NCBI RefSeq assembly: GCF_900104745.1
Contig: NZ_LT629732.1
Span: 3,459,981-3,523,980 of the forward strand
Direction of reading: 5' to 3'
Length of the DNA stretch: 64,000 nucleotides
Source of the DNA: Actinopolymorpha singaporensis
GTDB taxonomy: Bacteria > Actinomycetota > Actinomycetes > Propionibacteriales > Actinopolymorphaceae
Position 1 is the stretch's first letter. The number at the start of each line of letters is the position of its first letter. The notes beneath the pieces are model-generated. The model saw only the letters and a program-made list of their open reading frames with translations, had not been told where the DNA came from and searched no databases. Positions 48,235 to 56,813 of this stretch are shown here, in pieces. The translations under genes were made by a program, and so were the position numbers.

Positions 48235-50553
48235 CTACGCGCGGACGACGAACACGCGGTCGACGTAGACGTAGGCGACGTCGGACGAGTTCGGCGGCGC
48301 GATCCAGACGTACCTCGGATTGGCGGCGTCGTACTGGTAGACGCCTGGCAGTTCGAGCTCGTGATACTTGCCGTCCGCCACCTCCGAAACCTTGATGGCC
48401 CGTTCGTTTCCGAACGGTGGGTACACCCCCGCCACCATCGCGGCCGCGTCGGGAGCGGCCGATCCGGTGTCGGCGCGAACGGTGACGTACACCTTCCAGG
48501 AGCCGGTGGTCGGTAGGGAGTCGAGCGGGAGCTGGACACCCCAGTCCGGCCGGTTGCCCGGCATCTGCACGGTGTAGCCGTTGGAGGCGGCGGTGTCGTC
48601 GAGGATGGTGGTGACCGGCGCGTACAGCCGCAGTGCCGGCTCCTGGTAGTCGGCCCAGTCCTCAGGAGGAAGACCCGCGACGGTTGCCGGCGGGGTCGCC
48701 GGCGCGGTGGCGATTCGCAGCTGGCGCAGCAGGTCCTCCGGGGTGCCGCCGCCTTCGCTGATCCTGGTGAGCCCGGCGGCGCGGATCTCCTCCTCGAGGC
48801 GGTCGAGACGGTTCCGGGTGTCCGGGTCCCAGTCGATGCCGCGATCGCGGGCGGTTCGCTGGAAGTCCGACGCACGCAGCAGGATCACGTAGTCGACGCC
48901 GAGGCGTACGGCCTGCACGTGCTTGCGCAGGTCGGCGCTGTCCCTCACCGCCGCCTCTGCCTGGGCCATCAGGTCGTCGGCGGCCACCATCGTGTCGAAG
49001 TTGAGGTACGGCGAGGCCGGTGACGCGCTGACGGTGAGACGGGTGCCGGTGTCCTCGACCGACTGGCGGAGCAGCCGCATGTAGCGGTACACATGCGTCG
49101 CTGCCGGGCCGTAGTAGCCGTCCAGGAACTCGCCGATCAGCTTGTCCGCGTCCTGGTGCGGATCCCAGAGCAGCCGTCCCAGCACCCAGGTGCGCAGGTG
49201 GACGAACTCGCTCCCGACCGCGTTGTAGGCGTGCTCGCCGAAGTAGCCCCGGATCTGCGGATGGTCGGCCATCACCCGGATTCCGTCGGCCATCGCCCAG
49301 TAGTCGGGGAACGGCTGGATGTACGACGCGAAGTCGATGAGGTAGTCCCACACGACGATGTTGTTCGCGAGCCCGCACCAGGTCAGCATCTGCCGGCCGA
49401 TCTCGGCGTTGTCGTCGGCGAACAGCGAGTCCGCGAAGTTCGCCTGGATCGGCGCGACAGTGAGCACCACGGCGTCGTCGACCCTGATGCCGGTCGGGGG
49501 AGCGAAGCTGAACCAGTACGCCTGCGTGCTGATGCGCGCCTGCGGGATCTTCTTCCGTACGCGGGTCACGACGTCGTTGGCCAGATCCACCACGGCGGCC
49601 GACAGTGCGCCGCCGTGCTGGTCGACGAAGGCCTTGCTGGCGGGGTCGGGCTGCCAGTCCGCGTCCTGCTGGTCGAAGCCGCTGGAGGGGTCGAGTCCGT
49701 CGGCGATGCGCTTGCGGATCGTGGCGACAAGGTTGTCCGCCGCCATCTGGCGGGTACGTTCGTCCATGGCCAGGATCTGCCCGCCGGCCCACAGTGTCTG
49801 GTCCGGAACCATCGCCCGCCACGTTCCGCCGAAGGGCTTTGCCGGCCAGTACGTCGACCAGGTGTCCAGCGCAGCGGGGATGTCATCGTCGTCCCAACCG
49901 CGGTTGCCGTTCAGCAGGTTGTGGTGCCGGTATGCGGGGTCCGCGGCGTCACCTGCGTACATCTGGCGATACGCGAACCGCGGCACCTGGTCGCCGTTCA
50001 GCCGTGCGATGGGGACATCCAGCGTCCGGACACGGGGAACGATCGTGAAGTCGGCTGAGAACCACCGCACCCCGAGGAGACGGTCGAGGATCCAGTAGAC
50101 CCCGTAGAGCGTTCCGCGGGGATTGGCGCCGGCGACCAGAACGGTCCGCCCGCGCGTACGCAGGGCGAACCCGTCCTCGCCGAGACCTGTCGGGTCGGGG
50201 TTCCCGAAACGACGTAGGAGAGGGTTCTTCCGCCCGACGACCAGAACCTCCGCGTTGGCGGGCGGATCGTCGGCCACGACGACCGGAAACGTCGCCGAGG
50301 TGATGGCCTTCAGGTAGTGGGCCAGCTCGTCGGCCGCGTGCCGGGTCGTGGAGTCCTCGCCTGCCCCGCAGTAGATCTGGTAAGGCGTGTGACCGTTGTC
50401 CGCGAGCCGGATCCGTCTGTCTGCCGCCGAGGCGGGGGCTGCCCAGGCGAGTCCGGACGCGCCGACGAGAGCGGCACCGGCGACTGCCCCTCCGGTCGCG
50501 ACGACGCTCCTGCGGGTGGGTCGAGGCTCACGCGTATCACCGTTGCCGCTCAT
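48235..50553 (-). CDS. DUF4838 domain protein, Tat-exported, probable glycan-active enzyme
   Basis: A 772-residue protein with a twin-arginine signal (RPTRRSVVATGGAVAGAALV, cleavage after ASA near residue 44). An alpha-glucuronidase-like N-terminal domain follows (DELAHYLKAITSATFPVVVA, then GTLYGVYWILDRLLGVRWFS, the usual GxxYxxxxxLxxxxGxRW). The DUF4838 barrel comes next, with NIVVWDYLIDFASYIQPFPD and GYFGEHAYNAVGSEFVHLRT, and a C-terminal carbohydrate-binding-type domain runs to the end. Substrate unknown; catalytic residues are not established for the family. No sugar transporter is adjacent. It relies on TatA, encoded at 4.5 kb, plus TatBC from elsewhere. Confidence 0.85.
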   Translation of the reverse strand: MSGNGDTREPRPTRRSVVATGGAVAGAALVGASGLAWAAPASAADRRIRLADNGHTPYQIYCGAGEDSTTRHAADELAHYLKAITSATFPVVVADDPPANAEVLVVGRKNPLLRRFGNPDPTGLGEDGFALRTRGRTVLVAGANPRGTLYGVYWILDRLLGVRWFSADFTIVPRVRTLDVPIARLNGDQVPRFAYRQMYAGDAADPAYRHHNLLNGNRGWDDDDIPAALDTWSTYWPAKPFGGTWRAMVPDQTLWAGGQILAMDERTRQMAADNLVATIRKRIADGLDPSSGFDQQDADWQPDPASKAFVDQHGGALSAAVVDLANDVVTRVRKKIPQARISTQAYWFSFAPPTGIRVDDAVVLTVAPIQANFADSLFADDNAEIGRQMLTWCGLANNIVVWDYLIDFASYIQPFPDYWAMADGIRVMADHPQIRGYFGEHAYNAVGSEFVHLRTWVLGRLLWDPHQDADKLIGEFLDGYYGPAATHVYRYMRLLRQSVEDTGTRLTVSASPASPYLNFDTMVAADDLMAQAEAAVRDSADLRKHVQAVRLGVDYVILLRASDFQRTARDRGIDWDPDTRNRLDRLEEEIRAAGLTRISEGGGTPEDLLRQLRIATAPATPPATVAGLPPEDWADYQEPALRLYAPVTTILDDTAASNGYTVQMPGNRPDWGVQLPLDSLPTTGSWKVYVTVRADTGSAAPDAAAMVAGVYPPFGNERAIKVSEVADGKYHELELPGVYQYDAANPRYVWIAPPNSSDVAYVYVDRVFVVRA

Positions 50554-50774
50554 GGATGTCTCCAGCGATCGTGCCGAGTGAAACCGGTGGTGGAACCAGT
50601 AAGAACCCTGCTGGTGCTGGTGATTCGGGCGACTCTGAACGCGGCCCACAAGCTAGGGCGGACATCGCGGAGTGTCAAGGAAACGTCACACTCGTGGATG
50701 TGTCCATTCGAGGCCAAAGCTTCGGCTGATCCACTTCGACGTCCGGGAGCACTTTACTGTCGAGCGAGGGCTGA

Positions 50775-51452
50775 TTGGAGGAAGGTCACGATGAACTCGC
50801 CCGACCCAGGGGCGTCGAGGCTCGTGGGGATCCAGGTCAGCAACTCGCGTTCGCCGACCGGATTCGCGCCATCCTTGCCGAGGCGATCCCAGGCTCCACC
50901 GCCGAGTTGCGCGGGTCACTCGCGGCCGGCGACGCCGACGTCTACAGCGACATCGATCTTGGCTGGGTGGTGCCGGACGAGCAGTTCGGTGAGGCGCTCG
51001 GTTGCGTGTCCACAGCGCTGGCGTCCGTCGCTCCCCTTGTGTCGTTCCGGTCTGATCCGGACAACCAGCGCTCGCCCTACCTGCGGCGACTGTTCGTCCG
51101 CTTCGCCGGCCTGCCGCTGTTGTGGCGCCTGGATCTGGAAGTGTGGGCGGCGTCGGTCGCGTGCGACCCTGCGGCAGGTGACGATCCGTCCGCGCGGGGC
51201 GACGAGTGGTGTCCGTACGAGAGCGCGCTGATGAACGCGTTGGGCGCGATCAAGCAGGTTCTCCGCGGCCGGCCGGAGGTCGCGCAGGACGGCCTGACCC
51301 GTGGATTCCACCGGGTGGGCGCTGATCCCCGTCTCGATCTCTCGCCGCGGGATCGAGTGATCGAGCTGGCCGACCTGGTCGCGGCGGCTCGCCCGCACCT
51401 GCGTACCTTCGCCAGCGACATCACCACGGCTGCTGTTCAGGAGCTGAGGTGA
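50775..51452 (+). CDS. Nucleotidyltransferase-fold protein (start uncertain, possible frameshift)
   Basis: About 225 residues with a Pol-beta-type nucleotidyltransferase core: AELRGSLAAGDADVYSDIDL is the GS...SDIDL motif with two metal-binding Asp, and LLWRLDLEVWA gives the third acidic residue; the second half is helical. The frame opens at a TTG at 50775. A strong GGAGGAAGG ribosome site precedes an ATG at 50791 in the neighbouring frame, so one base may be missing between 50791 and 50840. The substrate (aminoglycoside, nucleotide or protein) cannot be told. It is followed by the broken esterase. Confidence 0.7.
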   Translation: MEEGHDELARPRGVEARGDPGQQLAFADRIRAILAEAIPGSTAELRGSLAAGDADVYSDIDLGWVVPDEQFGEALGCVSTALASVAPLVSFRSDPDNQRSPYLRRLFVRFAGLPLLWRLDLEVWAASVACDPAAGDDPSARGDEWCPYESALMNALGAIKQVLRGRPEVAQDGLTRGFHRVGADPRLDLSPRDRVIELADLVAAARPHLRTFASDITTAAVQELR

Positions 51453-51481
51453 CAGCACGGGCAGTGAGGAGTTCGAGGCGA

Positions 51482-51966
51482 GCACCTGCGGTCGCGTATC
51501 TGCACGGCGGAGGCTGGCGTGATGGGCATCGGTCGCACGGCCTCTATCCATGGCACAGTCCACTTCTTGCCGTGCACGGCTTCGTCGTCGCCAACGTGAG
51601 CTACCGGTGAGTGGCCAGGCGCCGTTCCCTGCGCAGATTCACGACGTCAAGGCTGCGATCCGATGGCTTCGCGCGAACGCATCCGACTACGGCGTCGATC
51701 CGGATCGGATCGGGGTCTGGGGCGACTCCGCCGGTGGGCAGCTTGCGGCGTTGGCCGCGACCACGGCTGAGCGAGAGGACCTGGAAGGTGAGTGTGGCTC
51801 ACCTGGATGGTCGAGCGCCGTTCAGGCGGCGGTCGTGCGCTGTGCCCCGAGCAACTTCCTCACATTGCCGCATGAAGACTGGCAGGAGGAAGTGCTGGAC
51901 GCGCTCTTCGGCGGGCCGTCTACGAAGACCGCCGAACTGCGTCGGTTGGTGGAGAGGTCAGGATGA
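51482..51966 (+). pseudogene. Alpha/beta hydrolase (HSL-type esterase), frameshifted and 3' truncated
   Basis: The first frame gives [20 protein letters not shown] (oxyanion HGGG) and FVVANVSYR, then stops at 51608. One missing base restores [40 protein letters not shown] (nucleophile GDSAG) and [13 protein letters not shown]. The frame ends at 51966 and the C-terminal third with the catalytic Asp and His is missing, apart from a possible APPHFL scrap near 52000. It shows both damage types found in this window, a one-base loss and a segment loss. Confidence 0.75.
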
Positions 51967-52041
51967 TCGACAGTGGGAGCAGCAAGCACCACCGCACTTC
52001 CTCGGCAGCCGTCGCCAAGCGGGTCCTGGCCCTGACCTGCC

Positions 52042-52872
52042 TCAGGTCGCGTCCCACAGACGGCGGTAGTAGCTGATTCGGTCGCCGTCGCGCTCGATGC
52101 CGTACGCGTCCAGCAGTTCGTCCTCGTACGCGGGGGAGTAGTTCCAGGGCAGGCTGTAGGTGGCGACGGCGAGATCGGCCCAACGGTCGGCGACGCCGAG
52201 GCTGCCCAGGTCGACGTGGCCGGCACAGTTGCCGTCGGGACCGATCAAGGTGTTGGGGACACACGGGTCGCCATGGCAGACGACCAGGTGGTCCTCCTCG
52301 GGCACGACGTCGAGCAACGCCATGTCGTCCGGATTCCTGATCCGGGTGGAGCGGTCGCGGATCCGCCACGACCACGGACACTCCGACACCGGAAGCCGCT
52401 CATGGAACATCCGAAGCCCGGTTCCGATGGCACGGGCGGCACGCCGCGGGTCGGCCTTCCAACGCGGCGCGACCGCCGGCATGGCTGGAATCCCCAGCGT
52501 GTGCAGCCAAGCTGAGTGATCGGTGTCCCGTCCGAGGCCCAGTACCTCCGGCACGACGGTGTAGCGACCAGCCCAGGCGAGCTTCCTTGCCTCTTGTTCG
52601 AGGTCGATCTCGGGGTGGTCCGGTGCCCACTTGACGTACTCCGTGTGGCCGGAACGGTCCAGGCGGTACGTCCTGCCGCCGAGGTCGTTACGCCAGACCA
52701 GCCGAATCGGGTCACCCGCGGCGATCGTTGCCACCACCGGCGGCACCTCCACGATGTCGACGCCGTGATCAGGATCCGTGGAGGGATGGGCAGGACTCTC
52801 GGAGTCGGGAACGCGAGGTGCGGTCACCGCCGGAGAGTACCGACACCGTCGGGTGACAGGAACGTCAGCCAT
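52042..52872 (-). CDS. Aminoglycoside 3'-phosphotransferase-like kinase
   Basis: A 276-residue kinase-like protein resembling APH(3') enzymes. GGRTYRLDRSGHTEYVKWAP has the ATP-lysine, HLVVCHGDPCVPNTLIGPDG is the catalytic loop (HGDxxxPN), and CAGHVDLGSLGVADRWADLA the metal-binding D-x-G-x-x-G-x-x-D segment. The first 45 residues are extra. Whether it inactivates an antibiotic or phosphorylates another small molecule is unknown. Single gene, convergent with the esterase remnant. Confidence 0.82.
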   Translation of the reverse strand: MADVPVTRRCRYSPAVTAPRVPDSESPAHPSTDPDHGVDIVEVPPVVATIAAGDPIRLVWRNDLGGRTYRLDRSGHTEYVKWAPDHPEIDLEQEARKLAWAGRYTVVPEVLGLGRDTDHSAWLHTLGIPAMPAVAPRWKADPRRAARAIGTGLRMFHERLPVSECPWSWRIRDRSTRIRNPDDMALLDVVPEEDHLVVCHGDPCVPNTLIGPDGNCAGHVDLGSLGVADRWADLAVATYSLPWNYSPAYEDELLDAYGIERDGDRISYYRRLWDAT

Positions 52873-52931
52873 GGCACAGTCTCTCAGCAGCCGGCGGGGT
52901 GTGCATCAGCTCGGACCGGCTAGAGTCGACC

Positions 52932-53822
52932 ATGAGGGAAACCAATCCTGCAAGGAGATACGGTCCGGCCGAACACGTTCTGGCCTGGGCTGCCGCCGCC
53001 TCCGGCGCTGGTGCAAGGATCGTCGAGGTCCGCGCACTCCACGATGAGCAAGGACCCTGGCGGCTGAGCATCGTCCAAGGCGGTCGTACGACGCCTGCGG
53101 TCCTGCGTGCTCCGACGCCGCGGATCGATGCCGCCGGGGTTGTCACCGGCGCAGCCGCGCTCGAGGTGGCCGCACAGCACAGGCTGCCGGCTCCGCGGCT
53201 GCTCGCCACGGATCTGGAAGGCGCAGCCGCCGGAGTCCCGGTCACGCTCGAAACCGTCGTCCCGGGTACCACTGCGTGGTCGTCGCCACCTTCGGTGGAA
53301 CGGCTACGTAGCGCCGGCGACGCGCTGGCTCGTGTGCACACTGTCGCGTCGACTCCGTGCGAGTCTCTCCCGTTCCGACCGAGGCCGATCGCTGTGGACG
53401 ACTTCGCCGCCGACCGGCACTCGGGTCGTACGCCGACAACGCCGCTGCTGCGGGAAGCGGATGATCTGATCGCGGCGCACGGGCTGCCGCCCGGCGAGCC
53501 CGTCTTCGTCCACGGTGACGTCTGGCCCGGCAACCTCGTCTGGACACGCGACGACATCGTGACGCTGATCGACTGGAAGACGGCGGGCGTCGGTGCGCCA
53601 GGAGTCGACCTGGGCGAACTCCGCAAGCAGGTCGCGATCACCTTCGGCCCGGACGCGCCTGCCCACGTCCTCGAAGGGTGGGAACGCAGGTCCGGAATCA
53701 GACCACGTGATGTCGCGTACTGGGACGCTGTTGCCGCACTCAACACCCCGACCGAACTCGTCGGAGCGCCCACGGACCGGCGTGACGCCTTCCTGCGCAC
53801 GGCTTTGACGAACCTCGGCTAG
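52932..53822 (+). CDS. Phosphotransferase enzyme family protein (APH fold)
   Basis: A 296-residue protein of the APH/choline kinase fold. The N-lobe reads PWRLSIVQGGRTTPAVLRAP, the catalytic loop EPVFVHGDVWPGNLVWTRDD (HGDxxxxN), and the metal-binding loop TLIDWKTAGVGAPGVDLGEL. A TAGAGT box ends 5 bases before the ATG, so the message is probably leaderless. It is one of three APH-fold genes in this window; this and the preceding one share no close similarity. Substrate unknown. Confidence 0.82.
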   Translation: MRETNPARRYGPAEHVLAWAAAASGAGARIVEVRALHDEQGPWRLSIVQGGRTTPAVLRAPTPRIDAAGVVTGAAALEVAAQHRLPAPRLLATDLEGAAAGVPVTLETVVPGTTAWSSPPSVERLRSAGDALARVHTVASTPCESLPFRPRPIAVDDFAADRHSGRTPTTPLLREADDLIAAHGLPPGEPVFVHGDVWPGNLVWTRDDIVTLIDWKTAGVGAPGVDLGELRKQVAITFGPDAPAHVLEGWERRSGIRPRDVAYWDAVAALNTPTELVGAPTDRRDAFLRTALTNLG

Positions 53823-53883
53823 CCACCGCACGGGCTGGACGTCGTTCACCCTCCGGCATCCCGCTTCCGGAGCCACCGCATCT

Positions 53884-54789
53884 CTACTCCACGCGGGTGC
53901 CGGAGAAGGGGAACGTCCCGCCGCCGGCGATCGTCACCGACCCGGTGAACATGTCACCGTCGATCGAGGCGTTCACGGTGAGGTCGAACCTCGCCGGCTC
54001 GGTCATCTGCGCGGTGAACTCCAGATGGCCGCCGCTGTCCACGGTCCCCGACACGATCGGGGCGGTCACCCCGAGCACAGTGTCGAACATCGACCCGGAG
54101 ACCGCGCCATCCGACGTCTTCAGATCCAGAACGATCTCCTTGCTCCCGGCCGGATGGATGAACGTGACGCTCCAGCGGCCGTCCGCGCCCGTCCTGCCGC
54201 TGCTCGGCCGGTCGGTGACGACGGGGGTATTCACGACCTGCGGTGGCAGTACTCGTTCGCCCAGCGCGGGTTGACCGGGCTTCACCGGTACGCCGGCCGA
54301 GTTGAGGAAGCCGGCCATCATCCGGTAGTACCCGACGAGGAAGAGCACCTCGAGAATCTCGGCGTCGTTCCGCGTCGCTGCCAGCGCCGTCCAGGTCGCG
54401 TCGGAGACGAAGGCGTCCGCGCACAGTTCGTCGGCGGCCCGGAGTACCGCGTCGTCCTCGGGAGCCCATGCCGCGGCGGGATCGGACAGGGCGTTGATCT
54501 CGTCAGCGGTCGCGCCCGCGCCGAGTGCGGCCGGCACGTGGTTGGCCCATTCGTACGGCGCATCGCAACCGATCGCCACCCGGAGGATCGCGAGCTCGCG
54601 AATGCGTGGGTGCAGTGTGCCCTGGCCGAGCAGGTAGGCACCGAGGGCGGAGGACGCTGCCGTCAACTCGGGGTTGCGTGCGAGCACCTGGATGACTGTG
54701 TCGGCGCCGAGCTTCGCCAGCTTGCGTTGTTCGGGCTCCATCTCCTCGATCGGCAGTGGCCGGATCCGTGGAGCGGTGGCGTACGGCAT
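53884..54789 (-). CDS. Carboxymuconolactone decarboxylase-like protein fused to a C-terminal beta domain
   Basis: A 301-residue protein. Residues 1-180 are an all-helical AhpD/CMD domain: PELTAASSALGAYLLGQGTL, HPRIRELAILRVAIGCDAPY and EWANHVPAALGAGATADEIN, the last containing the conserved H. The usual CxxC of AhpD is reduced to one Cys. Residues about 195-301 are a beta-rich domain ending FPFSGTRV, a repeat-like fold (GRWSVTFIHPAGSKEIVLDL, SGTVDSGGHLEFTAQMTEPA) found alone in other actinobacterial proteins. It lies 19 bases after a TetR gene in the same direction, which probably regulates it. Reaction unknown. Confidence 0.8.
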   Translation of the reverse strand: MPYATAPRIRPLPIEEMEPEQRKLAKLGADTVIQVLARNPELTAASSALGAYLLGQGTLHPRIRELAILRVAIGCDAPYEWANHVPAALGAGATADEINALSDPAAAWAPEDDAVLRAADELCADAFVSDATWTALAATRNDAEILEVLFLVGYYRMMAGFLNSAGVPVKPGQPALGERVLPPQVVNTPVVTDRPSSGRTGADGRWSVTFIHPAGSKEIVLDLKTSDGAVSGSMFDTVLGVTAPIVSGTVDSGGHLEFTAQMTEPARFDLTVNASIDGDMFTGSVTIAGGGTFPFSGTRVE

Positions 54790-54808
54790 GGCGGATCTCC
54801 TTGTGAGC

Positions 54809-55447
54809 TCAGGGTTTCTCGTGCCGCTCGATGGCGTCGAGTGCCTTCTTGGCGTCGTCCTTGCCGAGCAGAGGGCGCGAGTACAGATCGATCAGGGCAC
54901 GGGCGACGACGCTGTCGCCTTCGGGGCTCAGTGCGTCGACGCCGATCGCGCGGGACACGTGCTCGTGCAGGATCGTGAGGGAGAGCGCCATCGCGGTGTG
55001 CACCGCGGCCCGAACCCTGGGACTGGCGCTCGGCTGGTCCGTCCGGGCCTGGTCCAGGTCGGCGTGCCACTGCGTACCGAGTTCGACCATCTCGTCGAAC
55101 ACCGGCGCGGCGCCGCCCTCGACGAGAGCGCGTGCGAGGTACGCCTGATAGTGAGCACCCGCGATCCGTGCCGCGGCGACATAGCTGCCGCCCTCGGGTT
55201 CGGCTCCGGTGTGCACCTGGTCGCTCAGGCGATGGATCACCTGCGCGAGGTGGGCGTCGCAGGCCTCCCGCAAGGCCTGCTTCGAGCCGAAGTGATGCCG
55301 CACCAGGCCCAACGAGACGCCCGCCGTCTCGGCGATGCCGCGGATGGTCGCGCGCTCGAAGCCGTGCTCGCCGAAGTGCTGCATCGCCGCGTCGCGGATC
55401 CGGGCCTTCGCGGTCAGGTCGTCGGCATCGGGGCTGACGTGGCTCAC
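54809..55447 (-). CDS. TetR family regulator of the CMD-fusion operon
   Basis: A 212-residue regulator. The DNA-binding part is ARIRDAAMQHFGEHGFERAT, IRGIAETAGVSLGLVRHHFG; the ligand domain is helical. It is the first gene of a two-gene operon with the CMD-fusion protein. Two inverted repeats just upstream of its start (55471-55506) are probable operators for autoregulation. Confidence 0.9.
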   Translation of the reverse strand: MSHVSPDADDLTAKARIRDAAMQHFGEHGFERATIRGIAETAGVSLGLVRHHFGSKQALREACDAHLAQVIHRLSDQVHTGAEPEGGSYVAAARIAGAHYQAYLARALVEGGAAPVFDEMVELGTQWHADLDQARTDQPSASPRVRAAVHTAMALSLTILHEHVSRAIGVDALSPEGDSVVARALIDLYSRPLLGKDDAKKALDAIERHEKP

Positions 55448-55470
55448 AGGAGTCGCTCCACAGGATCGAC

Positions 55471-55506
55471 TGTACGTGCGTACAGCCGACTATACACACG
55501 TACAGC
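55471..55506. promoter_or_regulatory. Paired operators upstream of the TetR-CMD operon
   Basis: CTGTACG-TG-CGTACAG (55471-55486) is a perfect 7-base inverted repeat with a 2-base centre. Twenty bases further, CTATACACACGTACAG (55491-55506) repeats it with three changes in the left arm. They sit 24-59 bases before the TetR start codon, the standard place for autorepression. Confidence 0.65.
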
Positions 55507-55615
55507 CGTAAGGAATCAAGCGCTGCCGCCCTGACCGCGCGGACCAGCGAGGACCGCGGCGACAAGCGGACATAATGCGGTGCGCCGGGCTCGGTGGGAG
55601 TGATAGATCACGCGC

Positions 55616-56122
55616 ATGACATACGCGATCCGGCCGGTCGAGTCGGAGCTGGAGCTTGTCGAGGCCTTCGACGTCATGGGGGCGCAGTTCCCGAAGCCGC
55701 TCACCCACGAGGACCGTCACTTCACCGACCTCGCTCGCCGGTTCCCCCAGGACCGTTCGATGATGCTGGTCGTCGAGGACGAGGGGCGGCTCGTCGGTGG
55801 CGCGCTCGCCTTCAGGGGAGGCGAAGCAGACCCTGGCTGTGACGTCACTCTTCGGATCATCGCGCTCGTCCCCGAACACCGGAGGAGAGGACTCGGGCGC
55901 AGGCTTGTCGAACGCATCGAGCAGGAGGCGACGAGGCTCGGTGTGCGCGGGATCGGCCTGGGTGCTGACGAGGCGGTCGGGTTCTACCGACGCCTCGGCT
56001 ATCGCGGCAAAGGCGGGATGTACAAAGCACTGCCGCTGTCATCGCACGATGACCCCGGCAGCCGTCGGCGCGCTCTGGAGGAACTCCGCGAACGCCGCCG
56101 GGCACGACTGCAGGGGCACTGA
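55616..56122 (+). CDS. GNAT family N-acetyltransferase
   Basis: A 168-residue acetyltransferase: DRSMMLVVEDEGRLVGGALA, LRIIALVPEHRRRGLGRRLV with the acetyl-CoA pyrophosphate loop R-R-x-G-L/G (VPEHRRRGLG), and GADEAVGFYRRLGYRGKGGM with the last strand-helix. The acceptor substrate is not evident. The ATG at 55616 is supported by the position of the first strand MTYAIRPV. It is a single gene, convergent with the next one over a hairpin. Confidence 0.85.
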   Translation: MTYAIRPVESELELVEAFDVMGAQFPKPLTHEDRHFTDLARRFPQDRSMMLVVEDEGRLVGGALAFRGGEADPGCDVTLRIIALVPEHRRRGLGRRLVERIEQEATRLGVRGIGLGADEAVGFYRRLGYRGKGGMYKALPLSSHDDPGSRRRALEELRERRRARLQGH

Positions 56123-56145
56123 GCAGCTCCTGTGACAAGAACGGG

Positions 56146-56176
56146 GGCGCGGCCGGCTCCTCGTGCCGGCCCCGCC
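56146..56176. terminator. Hairpin between convergent GNAT and KGG-type genes
   Basis: GGCGCGGCCGGC (56146-56157) and GCCGGCCCCGCC (56165-56176) pair with one mismatch around a 7-base loop and are followed by TTCGTTT. It serves the rightward GNAT gene and possibly the leftward gene ending at 56185. Confidence 0.6.
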
Positions 56177-56184
56177 TTCGTTTC

Positions 56185-56511
56185 TCAGCGGCTGACGGCC
56201 TTCTCGAGCTCGGCCTTGCTCATGTGCGACCGGCCCTGAACACCCTGCCGCTTCGCGTCCGCGTACAGCTGGGCCTTCGTGCGGCCACCCGGCCCACTCC
56301 CTGACCGCAGCCCTCCACGGCGACCGGAGGAGGTGTCCTTCGTCGACGTGGAACTCTTCTGCTTGGCCTCCCCCGAACGCGCTCGTTCCTTGTTCACCGT
56401 ACGCGCCGCGATCTCCTTCGCGCGCTCCTCCGAACGCCCTTCGCGCTTCTGACTGCTCTTGATGTGTTCGTACTGTCTTTCGCGCTTGCTGCCCCACTGC
56501 TGCCGAGGCAT
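56185..56511 (-). CDS. Small basic protein of the plasmid-stabilization-like actinobacterial family
   Basis: A 108-residue hydrophilic protein. PRQQWGSKRERQYEHIKSSQ and AARTVNKERARSGEAKQKSS begin it, GRRGGLRSGSGPGGRTKAQL holds a GRRGG turn, and ELYADAK-like and GRSHMSKAELEKAVSR end it in a Rho-N/SAP-type helix pair. Homologues are widely labelled plasmid stabilization protein without evidence; the layout suggests a nucleic-acid-binding stress protein. I start at the ATG at 56511; the frame extends upstream to 56541. Confidence 0.7.
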   Translation of the reverse strand: MPRQQWGSKRERQYEHIKSSQKREGRSEERAKEIAARTVNKERARSGEAKQKSSTSTKDTSSGRRGGLRSGSGPGGRTKAQLYADAKRQGVQGRSHMSKAELEKAVSR

Positions 56512-56813
56512 GATCACGCCTCCGTCCGGATCTCCCGACATTACGAGGGACGCCTTTCAGGCTAGCTCTGTCGAAGGCCTGGGCGATCCCGGACTTTCGA
56601 TTCCGTCGGACGACACTTCGGACAGCCTGATCCTGTGTCCTACCCACGGTGAGCGGGTCCCGTCAGCAGGCACGTACCGTCGATGAGCCCCGGTCCCCGG
56701 CTTCCACGACGGCGGGTGGCCGGAGCGTTGCAGGCGGCGCGTTCCAGGGCCCGACGGGCTGCGGCAGTTGCGGTCGGCGAAAACGTTGGTCGGATCCGGT
56801 TAGGCTCGCGCAG
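56512..56813. other. Intergenic region before the carboxylate-amine ligase gene
   Basis: No gene is convincing in these 302 bases. Open frames on both strands have Arg/Pro-rich translations without similarity. The right end holds a TAGGCT box (56801-56806), 7 bases before the GTG of the next gene, compatible with a leaderless transcript. The left end must contain the promoter of the leftward small basic protein. Confidence 0.5.
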
